Shown in pieces: positions 42,880 through 52,682 of a stretch of DNA of 56,278 nt. The translations under genes were made by a program, and so were the position numbers. Location: positions 1 through 56,278 of the forward strand of contig JANYHH010000040.1 in the NCBI GenBank assembly GCA_025359505.1. Direction: 5' to 3'. How positions within the stretch are numbered: the first letter of the stretch is position 1; each line of letters begins with the position of its first letter. The notes under the pieces were generated by a model that had not been told where the DNA came from, searched no databases, and was given only the letters and a program-made list of their open reading frames with translations. The stretch comes from Deinococcales bacterium. Its GTDB lineage: Bacteria; Deinococcota; Deinococci; Deinococcales; JAAFIG01.

Positions 42880-45078
42880 TCACTTTGCAACCTCGAGCGT
42901 GACGAGTGCGTTGTAATCCGGCACGTGCGACTCCGGGCTGCGCTTGTGCGCGTCCAGTAGGCCGTTGCCTTCGGGCCAGTGGACTTGCAGGTTGCCCGGC
43001 TTGACCCGCGCCACAAACACCCGCCCCGTATACGCGCCGCTGCTCGAGCGCACGGTCACGGCTTGCCCTTCACTCAGTCCGAGTTTCACTGCGTCGCTGC
43101 TCGAGATCAGTACGGCGTCGCGGGTCGCGCCGTTCAAGCCGTCTTTGTTGGCGTGAACCATTGAGTTGAACTGCTTTCCGCGCCGCGTGGAGAGCCTGAA
43201 CATGCCGTCTGGTACAACAGTTTCCTCGAGTCGCAATGTGGAAAATCGTCCCTTCGCGTCTGGCGTTTCAAACTGCCCGCCCTCGAGCAAGCGTCGCCCG
43301 CCGTACTGCACGCTGTCGCCGTGATGCGCGAGTTTCTCGATGCCCGCGTACATTGGCACGACTCGAGCGATCTCCTCGCGCATGGCTTGGATGCTGGGGA
43401 ACTTCAGCTCGAGATCGGGTTTGACGCGTTGCGCCACATCGAGCAGCACGTCCCACTCCGGGCAGGCATCGGGGACTCTGGGGTTCGGGACGAAGCCGGA
43501 GAGGATGATGCGGCGCTCGGTGCTGGTCTCGGTTACACCACCGGGCACTTCGTAGCGCGTGGTCGCGGGCAGCAGCAGCACGTCACCGACGCTGGGAACG
43601 AGCATCTGCGAACTGAGCACGATGTCTTGATGGACTCTGAGCGGCACGCGCTCGAGCGCCGAACGCACCAAGTCTGGGTTCGGCATGATCTCCAAGAAAT
43701 TGCCACCGACGCTCCACAGCACGTCGAGCGTTCCCTCGAGCGCCGCGTCGAGCATCTGCGGGGCGGTCAAGCCTGCGCTTGAGGGGATGGGGAAGCCGTA
43801 CTGCATCTCGAGCGCGGCGGCGTTTTCGGGATTGACCGCTTTGCCACCGGGCAGCGCTGTGCTGTACGCCCCCATCTCCGCGCCGCCTTGCACGCCACTG
43901 TGACCGCGAATCGGCATCAATCCGCAGCCCTCGCGTCCAACAAAGCCGCGTGCAAGTGCGAGGTTGACGATCGCTCGCACGTTGTCCTCGCCCGTCGCGT
44001 GCTGCGTCACGCCCATGCTCCAGACCAGCACGGCGGATTTGGCTTCACCCAAGCTTTGCCCCAGATGCTGCATCTCGAGCCGCGTGCTGCCGCTTTGCGC
44101 TTCCAACGTTTCCCAGCTCGTCATCTCGAGCATTGCCCGCAACTCCTCGAGACCCGAGGTGTGCGCCGCGATGAAGGCGCTGTCTTCGAGGTGATTGTGC
44201 AGAATGTGTTTTAAGACGCCCGATAGGAACGCCGCATCTCCGCCGGTATTGATTTGATAGAAGCGATCCGTCAGGCGTGTACCGAAGACCGCACTTTCAG
44301 GGATGCTCGGAATCCAGTAGCGCTCCATGCCCGGCTCAATGTAGGTGTTGACGCTGACGACTTTTGCGCCGCGCTGAATGGCGTGATGCAGGTACTTCGT
44401 GGCGACGGGCTGATTGTTGGCGACGTTGCTGCCGATGAAGACAATCACGTCCGACGCGATCCAGTCGCTGTAGCTGCACGTGCTGGCGGCAACGCCAATC
44501 GTGGCTTTCAGAGCGACGGTACTCGGTGCGTGACAAACCCTCGCGGCGTTGTCGATGTTGGCGCTGCCCATCGCACGCACGGCTTTCTGAGCGCCGTAAT
44601 AGCCCTCGTTCGGCATCCCCCTTGAGGTCAGGTAAAAACCCAGCCGCTCGGGACTCGAGCCAGCAATCTTTGCCGTCACCAGCTCGAGCGCGGCGTCCCA
44701 CGAAATCTGGGTGAAGCCAGCCTCACCGTGTTTGCGGAGCATCGGGTGCGGCAAGCGCCCGAGTTCGCGCAGTTCGGCGCTGGTTGTCGCTGCGAGGCTC
44801 GAGACCTCTTTGAGTTGGCTGACCTCGAGCGGCGGCATCGTGTTCAGACGCAGCAGCCGCAGGCGGATGTTGCACAGGTGCGGGCCCGATAACGTCCAGT
44901 CCTGCAAGCCCTTCGTCCCCAGAGCGCAGCCGTCGCAGACGCCCTCGTTGAGAATGCGCCAAGCGCGGGGCAAGTCATCGCGGTTCTCCCAGAGTGCCCG
45001 CGTCAACTCCAAATAATTGTTCGGGCGTTGAAAGCCGATTCCGAACGGTTTCCAGCTCGCCCAGTGACGCGGGTTCAT
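42880..45078 (-). CDS. FdhF/YdeP-family molybdopterin oxidoreductase
   Basis: The 732-residue protein is of the formate dehydrogenase H/YdeP type. An N-terminal EGVCDGCALGTKGLQDW region carries the residual cysteines; the molybdopterin-binding domains (SRGMPNEGYYGAQKAVRAMG; VFIGSNVANNQPVATKYLHHA) and the C-terminal molydop-binding beta barrel (from about 620) are present. Such proteins are often linked to acid resistance or to unknown substrates. Whether it binds an iron-sulfur cluster is doubtful. GAGGTGA precedes ATG 45078, and a six-codon frame overlaps its start. Confidence 0.85.
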   Translation of the reverse strand: MNPRHWASWKPFGIGFQRPNNYLELTRALWENRDDLPRAWRILNEGVCDGCALGTKGLQDWTLSGPHLCNIRLRLLRLNTMPPLEVSQLKEVSSLAATTSAELRELGRLPHPMLRKHGEAGFTQISWDAALELVTAKIAGSSPERLGFYLTSRGMPNEGYYGAQKAVRAMGSANIDNAARVCHAPSTVALKATIGVAASTCSYSDWIASDVIVFIGSNVANNQPVATKYLHHAIQRGAKVVSVNTYIEPGMERYWIPSIPESAVFGTRLTDRFYQINTGGDAAFLSGVLKHILHNHLEDSAFIAAHTSGLEELRAMLEMTSWETLEAQSGSTRLEMQHLGQSLGEAKSAVLVWSMGVTQHATGEDNVRAIVNLALARGFVGREGCGLMPIRGHSGVQGGAEMGAYSTALPGGKAVNPENAAALEMQYGFPIPSSAGLTAPQMLDAALEGTLDVLWSVGGNFLEIMPNPDLVRSALERVPLRVHQDIVLSSQMLVPSVGDVLLLPATTRYEVPGGVTETSTERRIILSGFVPNPRVPDACPEWDVLLDVAQRVKPDLELKFPSIQAMREEIARVVPMYAGIEKLAHHGDSVQYGGRRLLEGGQFETPDAKGRFSTLRLEETVVPDGMFRLSTRRGKQFNSMVHANKDGLNGATRDAVLISSSDAVKLGLSEGQAVTVRSSSGAYTGRVFVARVKPGNLQVHWPEGNGLLDAHKRSPESHVPDYNALVTLEVAK

Positions 45079-45107
45079 ACGCTCACCTCGCTCATGGCGT
45101 CAGTGTA
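45075..45107 (-). promoter_or_regulatory. Leaderless six-codon upstream frame coupled to the molybdoenzyme
   Basis: TACACT (45107-45102) lies 6 nt before ATG 45095, which opens the frame MSEVSV and stops at 45075, overlapping the molybdoenzyme start in an ATGA-like fashion. The frame itself contains the GAGGTGA ribosome site of the main gene. Ribosomes may start leaderless on the short frame and reinitiate. Confidence 0.4.
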
Positions 45108-45255
45108 CCCGCTCGAGCCTCGCGGATTTTGATGCTGGCTCGAGCGGTGAATCTCGAGGGGAGGCTATGCGCTTTCGCTTGCAAGACGATGGCAAAGGCG
45201 CGAGTCTCGAGGCTGTGCAGGGTCGGCTGCCGACAGTGGTGGGCGAACACAAGGT

Positions 45256-45519
45256 CATACACTCCGACTTCATCACTGATGCCGTGAGACACAACAGTTT
45301 AACCGCGCAAGGTCGTGCAAGCGTCGCGACCCTCTCCCGGTCACGCCCATGCGTGCAAGGCACGAGGTGGGAGAGGGAAAACCTCGAGCAAGACTTGCTT
45401 GGTTTTGTTTCGCTCCCCTCTCCCGTCACGCCCATGCGTGCAAATCAACACTGTTCGGGAGAGGGGCTGGGGGAGAGGGTTGTGCGACGCTCGAGATTCG
45501 TACAGATGCTGTACAGCAC
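45256..45519. repeat. Dispersed intergenic repeat, copy 2 (inverted, longer)
   Basis: The reverse complement matches 5718-5896 almost base for base at both ends, including TGCTGTACAGCA. It has about 85 extra bp from a second unit around TTGCACGCATGGGCGTGAC. It occupies the middle of the 562-bp spacer between the molybdoenzyme gene and ilvA. No gene is supported in the spacer. Confidence 0.8.
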
Positions 45520-45640
45520 GGGTTCTAGATTAAGTCGGAGTCAATGACCGTTGTGTTCGCCCATGCAACCCTCGAGCGACGACATGGTGATGCTCCGCTA
45601 GATGAGCTGTTCAGTTGTACGAGATCCCTACGCTACGCCC

Positions 45641-46873
45641 TCACTCGAGCCAATCGCCTTGCGCCTCGCGCATCACGTGATAGCCGTGCGACTCGAGGTG
45701 CGCCCTGACCGCTTCGCCGTGCTCCGCGTCGCGCACCTCTAAGACCAGTTCCACGCCGACTTTACCCAAAGGTGCTAACCACATGGCGCGGCGGTGAAAC
45801 AGGTCGATCACGTTCGCGCCGCTCTCGGCGAGTTTCGCTACCAATTGCGCGAGGCTGCCGGGGCGGTCGACCAGCGCGACTTTCAGCAAGGTGTAGCGCC
45901 CCTGCCTGACCATCACCTGCTCGATCACGCGGCTGAGTAGATTGCCGTCGATGTTGCCGCCGCACAACAGCACGCAGGCGGTCTCCCCCGGTTGTAGGGT
46001 GACTTTGCCGGACAGCAGCGCCGCCAGCCCAGCCGCGCCCGCGCCCTCAACGACGAGCTTGGCACGTTGGGCACAGTGGACGATGGCTCGTGCGATCTCG
46101 TCGTCACTGACTTCAACGACCTCACTGACCAAGGCTTTGATGATCGGCAAGGTCAGCTCGCCGGGGCGTTTGACGGCGATGCCATCGGCAATCGTTTGCG
46201 AGGCGGGGGCGGTGACAATCACGCCAGCCTCGAGCGAGGCTCTGACCGGGGCACACCCCTCGGCTTGCACGCCGATCACGCGCACGTCTGGCTTTAAGGC
46301 GTTCAGCGCGATCGCAATGCCCGCGATCAACCCGCCGCCGCCGATCGGCACGATCACGGTCGTGACGGTGGGAAGCTGCTCGAGGATTTCCAAACCAATC
46401 GTGCCCTGCCCACTGATGACGGCTTCGTCGTCGAAAGCGTGAACGTAGGTGTAACCGTGCTGCGCCGCCAACTCGCGTGCGTGCGCGGCCGCGTCGTCGA
46501 AGCTCAGCCCCTCGAGCATCACCGTCGCGCCGTAAGCGCGGGTCGCTTCGACTTTGGTCAGCGGTGCGAATTTCGGCATGACGATGACGCTGCTGATGCC
46601 CAGTGAGGTCGCCGCCAGCGCCACGCCCTGCGCGTGGTTGCCTGCGCTCGGCGCGATCACGCCTCTTGCGCGTTCTGATGGCGTTAAAGAAGCGATTTTG
46701 TTGGTCGCGCCGCGAATCTTGAACGACCCACCGCGTTGCAAGCACTCGGCTTTGAAGTGAACCTCAGCGCCGAGCGCTGCGCTCAGGGATTCATCGTGCA
46801 GCATCGGTGTGCGCGTGATGAAATCAGCCAGCGTGATTTGCGCGGCTTGTACAGAGTTTAGGGTGACAGGCAT
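45641..46873 (-). CDS. ilvA: Threonine dehydratase with ACT domain
   Basis: The 410-residue PLP enzyme deaminates threonine to 2-oxobutyrate. PLP lysine K52 lies in GGSFKIRGA, and the phosphate-binding glycine-rich loop is PIGGGGLIAG (about 174-183). A single ACT domain (about 330-405, with VDRPGSLAQLVAKLAESGANVIDL) suggests allosteric control. It could be the biosynthetic first step to isoleucine or a catabolic serine/threonine dehydratase; the single, short ACT-like tail resembles the short forms. ATG 46873 lies 8 nt after TACACT (46887-46882). Confidence 0.92.
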   Translation of the reverse strand: MPVTLNSVQAAQITLADFITRTPMLHDESLSAALGAEVHFKAECLQRGGSFKIRGATNKIASLTPSERARGVIAPSAGNHAQGVALAATSLGISSVIVMPKFAPLTKVEATRAYGATVMLEGLSFDDAAAHARELAAQHGYTYVHAFDDEAVISGQGTIGLEILEQLPTVTTVIVPIGGGGLIAGIAIALNALKPDVRVIGVQAEGCAPVRASLEAGVIVTAPASQTIADGIAVKRPGELTLPIIKALVSEVVEVSDDEIARAIVHCAQRAKLVVEGAGAAGLAALLSGKVTLQPGETACVLLCGGNIDGNLLSRVIEQVMVRQGRYTLLKVALVDRPGSLAQLVAKLAESGANVIDLFHRRAMWLAPLGKVGVELVLEVRDAEHGEAVRAHLESHGYHVMREAQGDWLE

Positions 46874-47005
46874 CGGCGGTCAGTGTAACGAAAACCAACA
46901 TCCAAACGCGCAACTGGCCGCGAAGGCTCTTGTGAACACATCCCTGCGCCGATTCAGCGCATAATGCAAATTAACGCGAGTTCTTGAGGAAACGAGGAGA
47001 CTGTC

Positions 47006-49669
47006 ATGCCCGTACTGTCCATAGGTGATCGGCGCTTAGGCGCGATTCTGCTACAACTCGGTTACGTGACCGACACTGATCTCAACAAGGCGCTGGAAAA
47101 ACACTCCGAGATCGGCGGGCGGCTGGCCGACATCTTGATCGATGCCAGCATCGTCAGTGAGCGCCGCATCGCAAGGGCCATCGAGGACGAGTTGTCCTAC
47201 CCGCTGGTCAACTTGACGGCGCTGAAACCACCGCCCGAGGTCACGGCGCTGATCGACGGCAATCAAGCCCTCGAGTATCAGGCCTTTCCGTTCGCCTTAG
47301 AAAACAACCGCCTTCGCACAGCTTTCGTCGACCCGCTCAACACCGTCGCGGTGGAAACCATCGAGGACGCCACGGGCTTCACTGTCGAGCCGTACCAAGC
47401 GCTGCGCGACCACATGAAATGGGCGATTGCCAATTACTACCCAGAACTCGGTCTCGAGATTCCAGATTTAACCAAGCTCATCAGTCCCGAAGAGGAGCGT
47501 CTGGGCAATAAACTACTCAGAAAGCAATTCATCAACGAGGCGCAGCTCGAGGAAGCGGTGCAGCTCCAGTTGCAGGGCGGTGAGCCGCTGGGGAAGATTC
47601 TGGTCAATCTGGGGCATCTCTCGGAGAGCAATTTGTACGCCGCGCTCGCGGAGCAGGCGCAACTGCCGTTCATCCCGGACATCGCGGGCCGCGTGATTCT
47701 CGAGGAGGTTAGCTCCTTGATGCTGCGCTCCGACGCGATGAAATTCATGGCTGTGCCGATTGCTTTGGAGGGCAACACGATCACCGTGGCCAGCTCCGAC
47801 CCGAAGCGCCTGCCTGACATTCAGGCGCTGTTCACGCGCCCCGTGAAAATGGCGATGGCCGCGCCGACCGACATTGAAATACTGATCGAGAAGTCCTACA
47901 CCCAAAAGGGGCGCTTGGGCGAGACATTGGTGCAGCAAGGCAAGGTCAACCGCGAGCAACTGGCCGAAGCCCTCAAAGAGCAGCGCAAGAGCGGCAAATC
48001 CAAACCGCTCGGCGAGGTGCTGGTTGAACTGGGGTTCGTCAACCCCGACGAGGTTGAACGCGCACTCGCCAAGCAACGCAGCGGCGGCGGGCGGCTCGAG
48101 GATACGCTGGTGCAATCCGGCAAACTCTCGCCGGAGCAACTGGCTAAATCGCTGGCGCTGCAACTGGGGTACGAGTTCATCGACCCAACGCAGGTCACGC
48201 CCGATCCGGGGGTGATCTCGCTCGTGCCGGAGAATCAGGCGCGGCGCTACACGTTGTTTCCGTTCAAGATGCAGGGCACGAGCCTGATCGTGCTGATGAA
48301 AGACCCGCGCAACGTCTTCGCGCTTGACGATTTGAAGCTGATGACCGGGCGCGACATCATCCCGGCGGTCGCCACCGAAGCCGATATCCAAAAACTGATC
48401 GACCGCTCGTACTCCTCTGGCGGCGCGTCGTCGGATGAACTCAACCGCGAGCTGTCCGCCCTCGGGCGCAGCGACAAAGAGGAACAGCAGGACTCTGGTT
48501 TGGATGACAACGCGGTCGTCCGCACAGTCGATCACATCATCCGCGAGGGAATTCTAGCCGAGGCGTCCGACATTCACATCGAACCGAGCGAGGCAAATGT
48601 CCGCGTGCGGATTCGCGTGGACGGCAGCTTGCGCGAGTTCAGCGTGCTGCCCAAGGCTTCAGCGCAGAGCTTGGCTGCCCGCATCAAAATCATGGGCAGC
48701 TTAGACATCGCCGAGCGCCGCGTGCCGCAAGACGGACGCATCCAGTTTCGCTCCAAAGGTTTGGCGGCTGACTTGCGTCTGTCGACACTGCCCGTCAAAT
48801 ACGGCGAGAAAATCGTCATGCGTATCCTGCAAAAAGCCAGCAACATCCCCGAGATCGAGGATCTGGGCTTTTCGGACTACAACATGGCGCGGTACAAGGA
48901 CTTGATCGAAACGCCCTACGGCATTTTCCTTATCACTGGCCCGACCGGCTCTGGTAAGTCCTACACGACGTTTTCTACTTTGAAGCGCATCGCCCGCCCG
49001 GACATCAACGTCACGACCATCGAAGACCCGATCGAGTACGAGATTCCGGGGTTGAACCAATCGCAAGTCAACAACGCCGCTGGCATGACCTTCGCCAAAG
49101 CGCTCAAATCCTTCCTGCGTCAAGACCCCGACATCATCATGGTCGGTGAGATTCGTGACACCGAAACCGCCAAAATCGCGGTCGAAGCCGCGCTGACGGG
49201 ACACCTCGTGATCGGCACGCTGCACACCAATGACGCGGCCGGCGCGGTCACGCGGCTCGAGGAGATGCAGGTCGAGCTGTTCAATATTTCCGCCTCGCTG
49301 GTCGGCGTGCTGGCGCAGCGTTTGGTGCGTAAAGTCTGCAAGAACTGCAAGATTGAGTTGCCCGCCGATCCCGACGTGCTGCGTCGCCTCGGCATCACCG
49401 AAGACCGCATCAAAGGTGCAAAAATCGTCAAAGGCGCGGGTTGCGACAAGTGCAGCAACAGCGGCTACAAAGGACGGATGGCGATCCACGAATTGATGGT
49501 CGTGGACGAGCATGTCCGCAAAGCGATCATCGAAGGCAAGACCAGCACCGAGGTGAAAGCCGTGGCGCGGGAAAAATCTGGCATGCGAAGCCTGATGGAA
49601 GACGGCATCGAAAAAGCCTTGCAAGGCTCGACGACGCTCGAGGAGATCGTCTCCGCGATCACAGAGTAA
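47006..49669 (+). CDS. pilF: PilF-type pilus assembly/DNA uptake ATPase
   Basis: The 887-residue protein has three N-terminal GSPII_E_N repeats (each RLG(A/E)xLLQ..-like; about 5-150, 165-300, 305-450), a linker, then the GspE/PilB ATPase with Walker A GPTGSGKS (about 645-652), an Asp box and a four-cysteine zinc motif (C778, C781, C813, C816). This extended form is characteristic of Thermus PilF, which drives type IV pilus extension and natural transformation. GAGGAGA precedes ATG 47006. No other pilus gene is adjacent. A strong terminator follows. Confidence 0.93.
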   Translation: MPVLSIGDRRLGAILLQLGYVTDTDLNKALEKHSEIGGRLADILIDASIVSERRIARAIEDELSYPLVNLTALKPPPEVTALIDGNQALEYQAFPFALENNRLRTAFVDPLNTVAVETIEDATGFTVEPYQALRDHMKWAIANYYPELGLEIPDLTKLISPEEERLGNKLLRKQFINEAQLEEAVQLQLQGGEPLGKILVNLGHLSESNLYAALAEQAQLPFIPDIAGRVILEEVSSLMLRSDAMKFMAVPIALEGNTITVASSDPKRLPDIQALFTRPVKMAMAAPTDIEILIEKSYTQKGRLGETLVQQGKVNREQLAEALKEQRKSGKSKPLGEVLVELGFVNPDEVERALAKQRSGGGRLEDTLVQSGKLSPEQLAKSLALQLGYEFIDPTQVTPDPGVISLVPENQARRYTLFPFKMQGTSLIVLMKDPRNVFALDDLKLMTGRDIIPAVATEADIQKLIDRSYSSGGASSDELNRELSALGRSDKEEQQDSGLDDNAVVRTVDHIIREGILAEASDIHIEPSEANVRVRIRVDGSLREFSVLPKASAQSLAARIKIMGSLDIAERRVPQDGRIQFRSKGLAADLRLSTLPVKYGEKIVMRILQKASNIPEIEDLGFSDYNMARYKDLIETPYGIFLITGPTGSGKSYTTFSTLKRIARPDINVTTIEDPIEYEIPGLNQSQVNNAAGMTFAKALKSFLRQDPDIIMVGEIRDTETAKIAVEAALTGHLVIGTLHTNDAAGAVTRLEEMQVELFNISASLVGVLAQRLVRKVCKNCKIELPADPDVLRRLGITEDRIKGAKIVKGAGCDKCSNSGYKGRMAIHELMVVDEHVRKAIIEGKTSTEVKAVAREKSGMRSLMEDGIEKALQGSTTLEEIVSAITE

Positions 49670-49684
49670 ATGCGGCAGACTCGA

Positions 49685-49712
49685 GGGCGCAGCCGCGATG
49701 CTGCGCCCTTTT
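49685..49712 (+). terminator. Rho-independent terminator of pilF
   Basis: GGGCGCAGC (49685-49693) and GCTGCGCCC (49700-49708) form a perfect 9-bp stem with a 6-nt loop, followed by TTTT. It begins 16 bp after the pilF stop. Confidence 0.85.
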
Positions 49713-50038
49713 GCGCTCGAGCCTCGAGTGTGGGTTGACCGCTCGAGATTCACGATTGAACGTGCTCTACGGCAATCCTGTGCGTCTCGATGATCGTGAA
49801 GCAAAGTCAGACTGGCAGATCGGTCATGTGGTCGTCGCCTGACTACTGCACTGGCGATCACAAGGATCGCCCCTACGAGTGAGACGCAAAAGCTCGGGCC
49901 AGACACGGTTTTTTATAGAACCAGACTTTATGTTCGTCCACAACAGCTCTGCGCTGATTCGTCAAATTCTCGAGACTCGCACCCTGCATTACGCTCCGTG
50001 ATCTCGAGCCACGCGGAACTTCTCTTCATCCTGTCGCG
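49713..50038. other. Spacer between pilF and the ABC exporter, no intact gene
   Basis: About 340 bp with no convincing gene. A short plus-strand frame (about 49753-49842) ends in LYGNPVRLDDREAKSDWQIGH-like residues and could be a gene scrap of unknown origin. A CGCCCCTACGAG box at about 49867 belongs to the GTAGGGGCG-type repeat family. Confidence 0.5.
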
Positions 50039-50055
50039 TACACTGCTTGCATATG
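50039..50055 (+). promoter_or_regulatory. Leaderless promoter of the ABC exporter operon
   Basis: TACACT (50039-50044) precedes ATG 50053 by 8 nt. This supports ATG 50053 over the in-frame TTG two codons upstream. Confidence 0.55.
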
Positions 50056-50991
50056 AGTGTTCTCGAGGTCAGTAACCTGTCCAAAAAGTATGGTTCGCGC
50101 AGCGCGGTCGATGGCGTGTCGTTCAAATTGGAGGCGGGCGAGGTCGTCGGCTTTCTGGGGCCCAACGGCGCGGGCAAAACCACGACGATGCGGATGATCG
50201 CGGGACTGATTAGCCCCTCGAGCGGCGCGGTGACGGTGCTGGGGCAAAAAGTGCCGGGCAACAGTTTGCGCGAGATGGGCGCGATGATCGAAGAGCCGAG
50301 CTTCTACCCGTACCTGAGCGGCAAGGACAACCTGCGCTACGCCGCGAAGATGCACGGCGGCATCGGGGAGAAACGCATCACCGAGGTGCTCGAGCTGACG
50401 GGCTTGGTCGGACGATCCGGCGATAATGTCTTCAAATACTCCCAAGGCATGCGGCAGCGCTTGGGACTGGCGAGGGCGCTGTTGCCGACGCCGAAACTGC
50501 TGCTCTTGGACGAACCCGCAAACGGCCTTGACCCGGAGGGCATCGCGGAACTGCGCGAGGTCGTGAAACACTTTGGCGATCAGGGCATCACCACACTGGT
50601 CAGCAGTCACATCCTCAGCGAGGTCGAAAAATTCGCGCCGCGCATCCTGATTATCAACAAAGGCAAGCTACTGCGCGACGGGGCGCTGGGCAATGTGACC
50701 AAAGCCGTCGGCGACGCCGATGTGACGTACCGTTTAGAGACTGGCGAAGCCACTCGAGCGCTCGAGGTTTTGAGCCGCGAGGCGTGGATCAGTGCGGTGA
50801 CGGCCGTGCCCGAGGGCGTGAGCTTGCGCCTGCCGCGCAGTGGCGCGTATCGTCTCGCGCCGCTGCTGGTGCAAAGCGGCGTGCCGTTCACGCAACTCGC
50901 CCGCGAAGGCAGCGAAGCGCACGCTGGCGACTTGGAGCAGTTGTACTTGCAAGTGATCGGCGATCAAGGCAATGCGGGCGGCGTCGCATGA
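50053..50991 (+). CDS. ABC-2-type exporter ATP-binding protein
   Basis: The 312-residue ATPase has Walker A GPNGAGKT (36-43), signature YSQGMRQRLGLARAL (about 133-147), Walker B LLLLDEPANGLDP (about 152-164) and the H-loop SSH. It belongs to the CcmA/BcrA-like group that powers ABC-2 exporters for lipids, antibiotics or peptides. The C-terminal 90 residues resemble the DUF4162-like regulatory tail. It is followed by its membrane partner after 88 bp. Confidence 0.93.
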   Translation: MSVLEVSNLSKKYGSRSAVDGVSFKLEAGEVVGFLGPNGAGKTTTMRMIAGLISPSSGAVTVLGQKVPGNSLREMGAMIEEPSFYPYLSGKDNLRYAAKMHGGIGEKRITEVLELTGLVGRSGDNVFKYSQGMRQRLGLARALLPTPKLLLLDEPANGLDPEGIAELREVVKHFGDQGITTLVSSHILSEVEKFAPRILIINKGKLLRDGALGNVTKAVGDADVTYRLETGEATRALEVLSREAWISAVTAVPEGVSLRLPRSGAYRLAPLLVQSGVPFTQLAREGSEAHAGDLEQLYLQVIGDQGNAGGVA

Positions 50992-51079
50992 GTCAGCTCG
51001 AGATCCGTGCTCGGCTCGAGATCGTCACCGTCAGCATACAGAGAAGCGAATTCAAGCCAGTTTTTTCGGAGAACCCATA

Positions 51080-52021
51080 ATGCTCGAGATGATACAAGCC
51101 GAATTGATGAAAGCCTCCAAGAAAAAGCGCTTCTGGATTTTGACGATCATTGTCGCGCTGGTCGTGCCGCTGGTGCAACTGATTATCGCGGGTTTCGTGC
51201 AGAGCCGCGCCGGTGGCACGGTGCTGGATCAGGGCGATGTCGTTGCCAGAGCCATTCAGGAAGTTGCGTCGCCGTACAGTTTGACGCGCAACTTCCTCGG
51301 CGGGATCGTGCCGACGATGCTGCTGATTATGGCTGCGCTGGTCGGCAGCTTTTTAATGGGCGAAGACCGCTCGTATAAAATGTGGAAAACGATTCTGGTC
51401 GCCAATCCCGACCGCATCAAGGTATTGACCGCCAAGTTTCTATCGGGCATGTTGATCGCGCTGTTCATCATGATCGCTGGCGTGCTCGGCGCGATTTTGT
51501 TCGGACTGATCGGCTTAATGCTCGGCTTTTCCTCGAGCGCGGCTGGCGACTGGGGCAACATCGCGGGGATCTTCGCGGTGCAGTGGCTGTCGTTCGCCGC
51601 TCCGCTGGCGCTGGCGTTCCTGCTGGGTTGGTTGCTGGTCTCGCCACTGCTTGGTGGCGTGCTGGTCGTGCTGGGCCCGAGCATCTTGGAAGGGATCATT
51701 CTGGCGGTGGTCGGCTTGTCGCAAGTCAACCGCGTGACGCCGCTGAACGCGCCCCTCCAGCAGGGACGGATTCAGGACGTGATCGAAACCTTGCAGCGTT
51801 TCTTTTTCACACCGAACATCACGCCCGGCTCGAGACTCGTCGGGCAAGCGCTGCGCGACACTTTCGGCGGGAGTCTGCCGAGCGGCGGCGGTAGCTTGTC
51901 GGCGTTTCCTGCGCTCGAGTGGGACAAAATCGCGTTCTCAGGTGGGGTGGCTGCGGTTTACGCGGCGCTGTTCGTTGGACTGCTGATCTGGAGCTTCACG
52001 ACCCGCGACATTCAAGAGTAG
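51080..52021 (+). CDS. ABC-2-type exporter permease
   Basis: The 313-residue protein starts with the cytoplasmic helix MLEMIQAELMKASKKKRF and has about six transmembrane segments (about 20-40, 85-105, 130-160, 175-205, 210-235, 285-305), the ABC-2 layout. CGGAGAA precedes ATG 51080. Together with the preceding ATPase it should form a complete exporter; the cargo is unknown. Confidence 0.88.
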   Translation: MLEMIQAELMKASKKKRFWILTIIVALVVPLVQLIIAGFVQSRAGGTVLDQGDVVARAIQEVASPYSLTRNFLGGIVPTMLLIMAALVGSFLMGEDRSYKMWKTILVANPDRIKVLTAKFLSGMLIALFIMIAGVLGAILFGLIGLMLGFSSSAAGDWGNIAGIFAVQWLSFAAPLALAFLLGWLLVSPLLGGVLVVLGPSILEGIILAVVGLSQVNRVTPLNAPLQQGRIQDVIETLQRFFFTPNITPGSRLVGQALRDTFGGSLPSGGGSLSAFPALEWDKIAFSGGVAAVYAALFVGLLIWSFTTRDIQE

Positions 52022-52069
52022 TGTCAGCGCACTCAGGAGCTGCACAGGCCAGCGTCGGAAAATCAAGTC

Positions 52070-52548
52070 ATGACTGAACCCTTTGAAAGTAAATTCTCGC
52101 AAGACGAGTGGCAAACGATCCGCGCCGGGCCCGCCAGCGCGGGAACATTGGTGATGGCCAGCTCGCCGTCTGGACTGACGGGTTTGCTGGCCGAAACCCA
52201 AGCCATCGCGCTGATCCTGCGCGAGCTTGGGCTGGCGTCTCGTTGCTCCACCCGACGCAAGCGCCAAGCGCCGCGCCGCGTGAAGCCTTCAAATCGCTCG
52301 AGGATGCCCGCGAGACTTTACTGAACCGCGTGCGCCAAGCCGCGTTTCTGGTCGACTCAAGGGTGGCTGCCGACGACGCGCTCGAGTACAAGAAGCTGAT
52401 GATGAGCGTCGCGGAGCGCACGGCTCAAGCGGCGCTCGAGGGTGGCTTCCTTGGACTGGGCGGCGTGCAAGTCAGCGACGCCGAGCGCACTGTACTCGAG
52501 GAACTGCGCGTGCAATTGCGGCTCGAGGGAACTGCGGCGACGCGGTAG
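52070..52548 (+). pseudogene. Frameshifted hypothetical protein gene
   Basis: Two overlapping frames together make one protein of about 160 residues. The first (52070 to about 52235) encodes MTEPFESKFSQDEW to IALILRELG; the second (about 52235-52548) continues LLHPTQAPSAAPREAFKSLEDARE to LRLEG. The shift is near 52232-52240. The combined sequence looks like a conserved hypothetical protein seen next to various genes, but I cannot name it. A sequencing error is as likely as a real mutation. Confidence 0.65.
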
Positions 52549-52682
52549 TCAGTTCTCCGCGCCGTGCCCGTGACCTCAGCTCGGCACAGCTCGCTTTCAC
52601 ATCAAGCGGATGCGCGACCCGCTGCGAGGTCTGGGTCAGGTCGCATGACGAAAACTCATCAGACAATCGTTAAGGTAATGCG

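Noticed and set aside
45167..45547. A 126-codon plus-strand frame upstream of ilvA
   Set aside because: It runs through the dispersed repeat that also appears inverted at 5.7 kb, and the protein looks random.
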